64,000 bases of DNA from Hydractinia symbiolongicarpus (taxonomy: Eukaryota > Cnidaria > Hydrozoa > Anthoathecata > Hydractiniidae). The DNA lies in NCBI RefSeq assembly GCF_029227915.1, contig NC_079887.1, forward strand, positions 1,426,001-1,490,000. The letters are read 5' to 3'. A model generated the notes under the pieces. The model worked only from the letters and a program-made list of their open reading frames with translations, did not search any database and was not told where the DNA came from. Below, one piece after another: positions 61,944 through 64,000 of this stretch. Position 1 is the stretch's first letter. Each line of letters starts with the position of its first letter. The translations under genes and the position numbers were made by a program.

Positions 61944-62743
61944 TTTCACCACTACAACGCATGAGACTTGTAGTTTTCAAAAATGTTTTCATATTTGATG
62001 AGACGCTTATTGAAAGAGGTTTAATCGCCGGCAAACGAAATCCCGCGATTTCCCGTAAATCCCGGGCTTGGCCCGTATAGTCGAATGCATACAAATAAAG
62101 TACCTAGGGAGTAAACTCATTTCCCGAACGATTTTTTAATTTTTTTTTCACCACTAAAACGCATGAGACTTGTAGTTTTAAAAAATGTTTTCATTTTTGA
62201 TGAGACGCTTAATAAAAGAAGTTTAATCGCCGGCAAACGAAAATCTGCGATTTCCCGTAAATCCAGGACTCAGCCCGTATTGTCAAAAGTATACAAAGAA
62301 AGTACCCAGGGAGTAAACTCATTTCCCGAACGATTTTTTAAATTATTTTTTCACTACTAAAACGCATGAGACTTGTAGTTTTTAAAAATGTTTTCATTTT
62401 TGATGAGACGCTGTATAAAAGAAGTTTAATCGCCGGCAAACGAAAACCTGCGATTTCCCGTAAATCACGGACTCGGCCCGTATAGTAAAGAAAGTACCCG
62501 GGATGTAAACTCATTTCCAGAACGATTTTTTAAATTATTATTTCACTACTAAAACCCATGAGACTTATAGTTTCTAAAAATGTTTTCATTTTTGATGAGA
62601 CGCTGAAAAAAAGAAGTTAAATCGCCGGCAAACGAAATCCCGCCATTTCCCGTAAACCCATGACTCGGCCCGTATAGTCAAAAGTATACAAAGAAATTAC
62701 CCAGGGAGTAAACTCATTTTCCGAACGATTTTTTAAATTATTT
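61944..62743 (+). repeat. 800-bp tandem duplication, copy 2 (4 monomers)
   Basis: Direct copy of 61144-61943; the match ends at 62744, where ATTTATTCACC replaces ATTTTTTCACC. The GCTGTATAAAAG monomer also occurs at 59411, so the source unit lies about 2200 bp to the left. Confidence 0.92.
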
Positions 62744-63162
62744 ATTCACCACTACAACGCATGAGACTTGTAGTTTTTAAAAATGTTTTCATTTTTGATG
62801 AGACGCTGAATAACAGAAGTTTAATCGCCGGCAAACGAAAACCCGCAATTTCTCGTAAACCCCGGACTCGGCCCGTATAGTCAAAAGTATACAAAGAAAG
62901 TACCCAGGGAGTAAACTCATTTTCCGAACGATTTTTTAAATTATTTTTTCACCACTACAACGCATGAGACTTGTAGTTTTCAAAAATGTTTTCATTTTTG
63001 ATGAGACGCTGAATAAAAGAAGTTTATTCGCACTCAAACGAAAATCCGCGATTTCCCGTAAATCCCGGACTCGGCCCGTATAGTCCAAAGTATACAAAGA
63101 AAGTACCCAGGGAGTAAACTCATTTTCCGAACGATTTTTTAAATTATTCTTTCACCACTAAA
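62744..63162 (+). repeat. Satellite, GAATAACAG and TTATTCGCACTC monomers
   Basis: Two monomers in the standard right-half order. The first has GCAATTTCTCGTAAACC and the second GTATAGTCCAAAG. They correspond to 59750-60170 at roughly 3000 bp. Nothing else is present. Confidence 0.8.
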
Positions 63163-63974
63163 ACGCATGAGACTTGTAGTTTTCAAAAATGTTTTCATAT
63201 TTGATGAGACGCTTATTGAAAGAGGTTTAATCGCCGGCAAACGAAATCCCGCGATTTCCCGTAAATCCCGGGCTTGGCCCGTATAGTCGAATGCATACAA
63301 AGAAAGTACCTAGGGAGTAAACTCATTTCCCGAACGATTTTTTAATTTTTTTTTCACCACTAAAACGCATGAGACTTGTAGTTTTTAAAAATGTTTTCAT
63401 TTTTGATGAGACGCTGAATAAAAGAAGTTTAATCGCCGGCAAACGAAAACTTGCGATTTCCCGTAAATCCCGGACTCGGCCCGTATTGTCAAAAGTATAC
63501 AAAGAAAGTACCCAGGGAGTAAACTCATTTCCCGAACGATTTTTTAAATTATTTTTTCACCACTAAAACGCATGAGACTTGTAGTTTTCAAAAATGTTTT
63601 CATATTTGATGAGACGCTTATTGAAAGAGGTTTAATCGCCGGCAAACGAAATCCCGCGATTTCCCGTAAATCCCGGGCTTGGCCCGTATAGTCGAATGCA
63701 TACAAAGAAAGTACCTAGGGAGTAAACTCATTTCCCGAACGATTTTTTAATTTTTTTTTTCACCACTAAAACGCATGAGACTTGTAGTTTTTAAAAATGT
63801 TTTCATTTTTGATGAGACGCTGAATAAAAGAAGTTTAATCGCCGGCAAACGAAAACCTGCGATTTCCCGTAAATCCCGGACTCGGCCCGTATTGTCAAAA
63901 GTATACAAAGAAAGTACCCAGGGAGTAAACTCATTTCCCGAACGATTTTTTAAATTATTTTTTCACCACTAAAA
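63163..63974 (+). repeat. Two-monomer tandem duplication (405-406 bp)
   Basis: A CATATTTGATG / CCTAGGG monomer plus a TTG-form monomer occurs twice, with TTG forms starting at 63369 and 63775. The copies differ by one T in the T tract and by CTTGCG against CCTGCG near 63451. A further monomer starts at 63978 and runs off the window. Confidence 0.88.
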
Positions 63975-64000
63975 CGCATGAGACTTGCAGTTTTCAAAAA

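Larger units (their letters stand above)
1..64000 (+). repeat. Satellite DNA array, ~203-bp monomer, about 316 head-to-tail copies
   Basis: The block beginning ATGAGACTTGTAG and running to TTCACCACTAAAACGC recurs every 202-203 bp (191-192 bp in short forms) across the entire window, always in the same orientation and with no unrelated sequence between copies. The array is open at both ends. Conserved landmarks in each monomer are the GTTTTCATTTTTGATGAGACG segment, TCGCCGGCAAACGA, GTAAACTCATTT and the T-rich tail before TTCACCACT. Composition is about 37% GC. No gene, RNA gene, transposon or spacer is visible anywhere, so every stretch over 300 bp holds only this satellite. Long pure satellite of this kind is typical of centromeric or pericentromeric heterochromatin; that location is inferred, not shown. 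I do not recognise the family by name. Confidence 0.97.

Noticed and set aside
63775-63972. 65-codon forward frames as genes (also at 17090, 31647, 54531 and others)
   Set aside because: They are one monomer read from ATGAGACTT; most copies carry TAG or frameshifts, the frame changes between adjacent monomers, and I recognise no domain or signal in the product.
1-64000. CRISPR array
   Set aside because: The repeat is about 203 bp with no unique spacers; CRISPR repeats are far shorter and are separated by different spacers.
1-64000. Tandem gene family, or rDNA/5S or tRNA cluster
   Set aside because: No rRNA, tRNA box A/B or conserved coding pattern is visible, and indels of 1 and 11 bp are tolerated in all parts of the repeat.

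Overview
The whole 64 kb window is one uninterrupted, head-to-tail satellite DNA array. The basic repeat is about 203 bp, and roughly 316 copies all lie in the same orientation. The array starts mid-monomer at base 1 and stops mid-monomer at base 64000, so it continues beyond both ends. I see no protein-coding gene, RNA gene, transposon, CRISPR array or unique spacer. The only open reading frames are short, recur with the monomer and occur on both strands. They are best read as by-products of the repeat.

The window suggests a eukaryote with megabase-style satellite DNA, such as centromeric or pericentromeric heterochromatin in a long-read assembly. The monomer is about 37% GC. Its CpG count is well above expectation (about 12 in the consensus against about 7 expected), which argues against a heavily CpG-methylated genome such as a vertebrate. 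An invertebrate, for example an insect, would fit, but I do not recognise the satellite and cannot name the species.

Monomers fall into two main lineages with linked diagnostic bases. Lineage 1 has GAATAAAAG, GGACTCGG and TCAAAAGTATAC. Lineage 2 has TTAATGAAAG, GGGCTTGG and TCGAATG. Several subtypes exist: a 192-bp short form with an 11-bp deletion, a 202-bp form, and forms marked by TTATTCGCACTC, AAATATTTTTATATT or CTCGGCATGG. Many monomers are mosaics of the two lineages.

Layout by higher-order structure:
- 80-2003: a 5-monomer, 1003-bp period.
- 3098-15643: two almost identical 6273-bp tandem copies of about 31 monomers, each built from nested 810-bp blocks in the order P-Q-Q-P-Q.
- 16245-21120: a 9-monomer block repeated at 3041 bp.
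- 23720-31585: a 19/20-monomer block in tandem, one copy lacking one monomer.
- 33610-35047: a 4-monomer period.
- 36522-41842: a 1013-bp duplication followed by a 1994-bp duplication.
- 45150-54895: a 10-monomer, 2006-bp higher-order repeat, lengthened twice to 2604 bp by different three-monomer additions.
- 54989-56588 and 61144-62743: 800-bp tandem duplications.
- 63163-63974: a two-monomer duplication.

The pattern is what repeated unequal crossing-over and gene conversion produce. There are no genes whose joint action could be described. The points of real interest are the layered duplications, the mosaic monomers, conserved dyads in the monomer, and a sequence resembling a CENP-B box but one base short.
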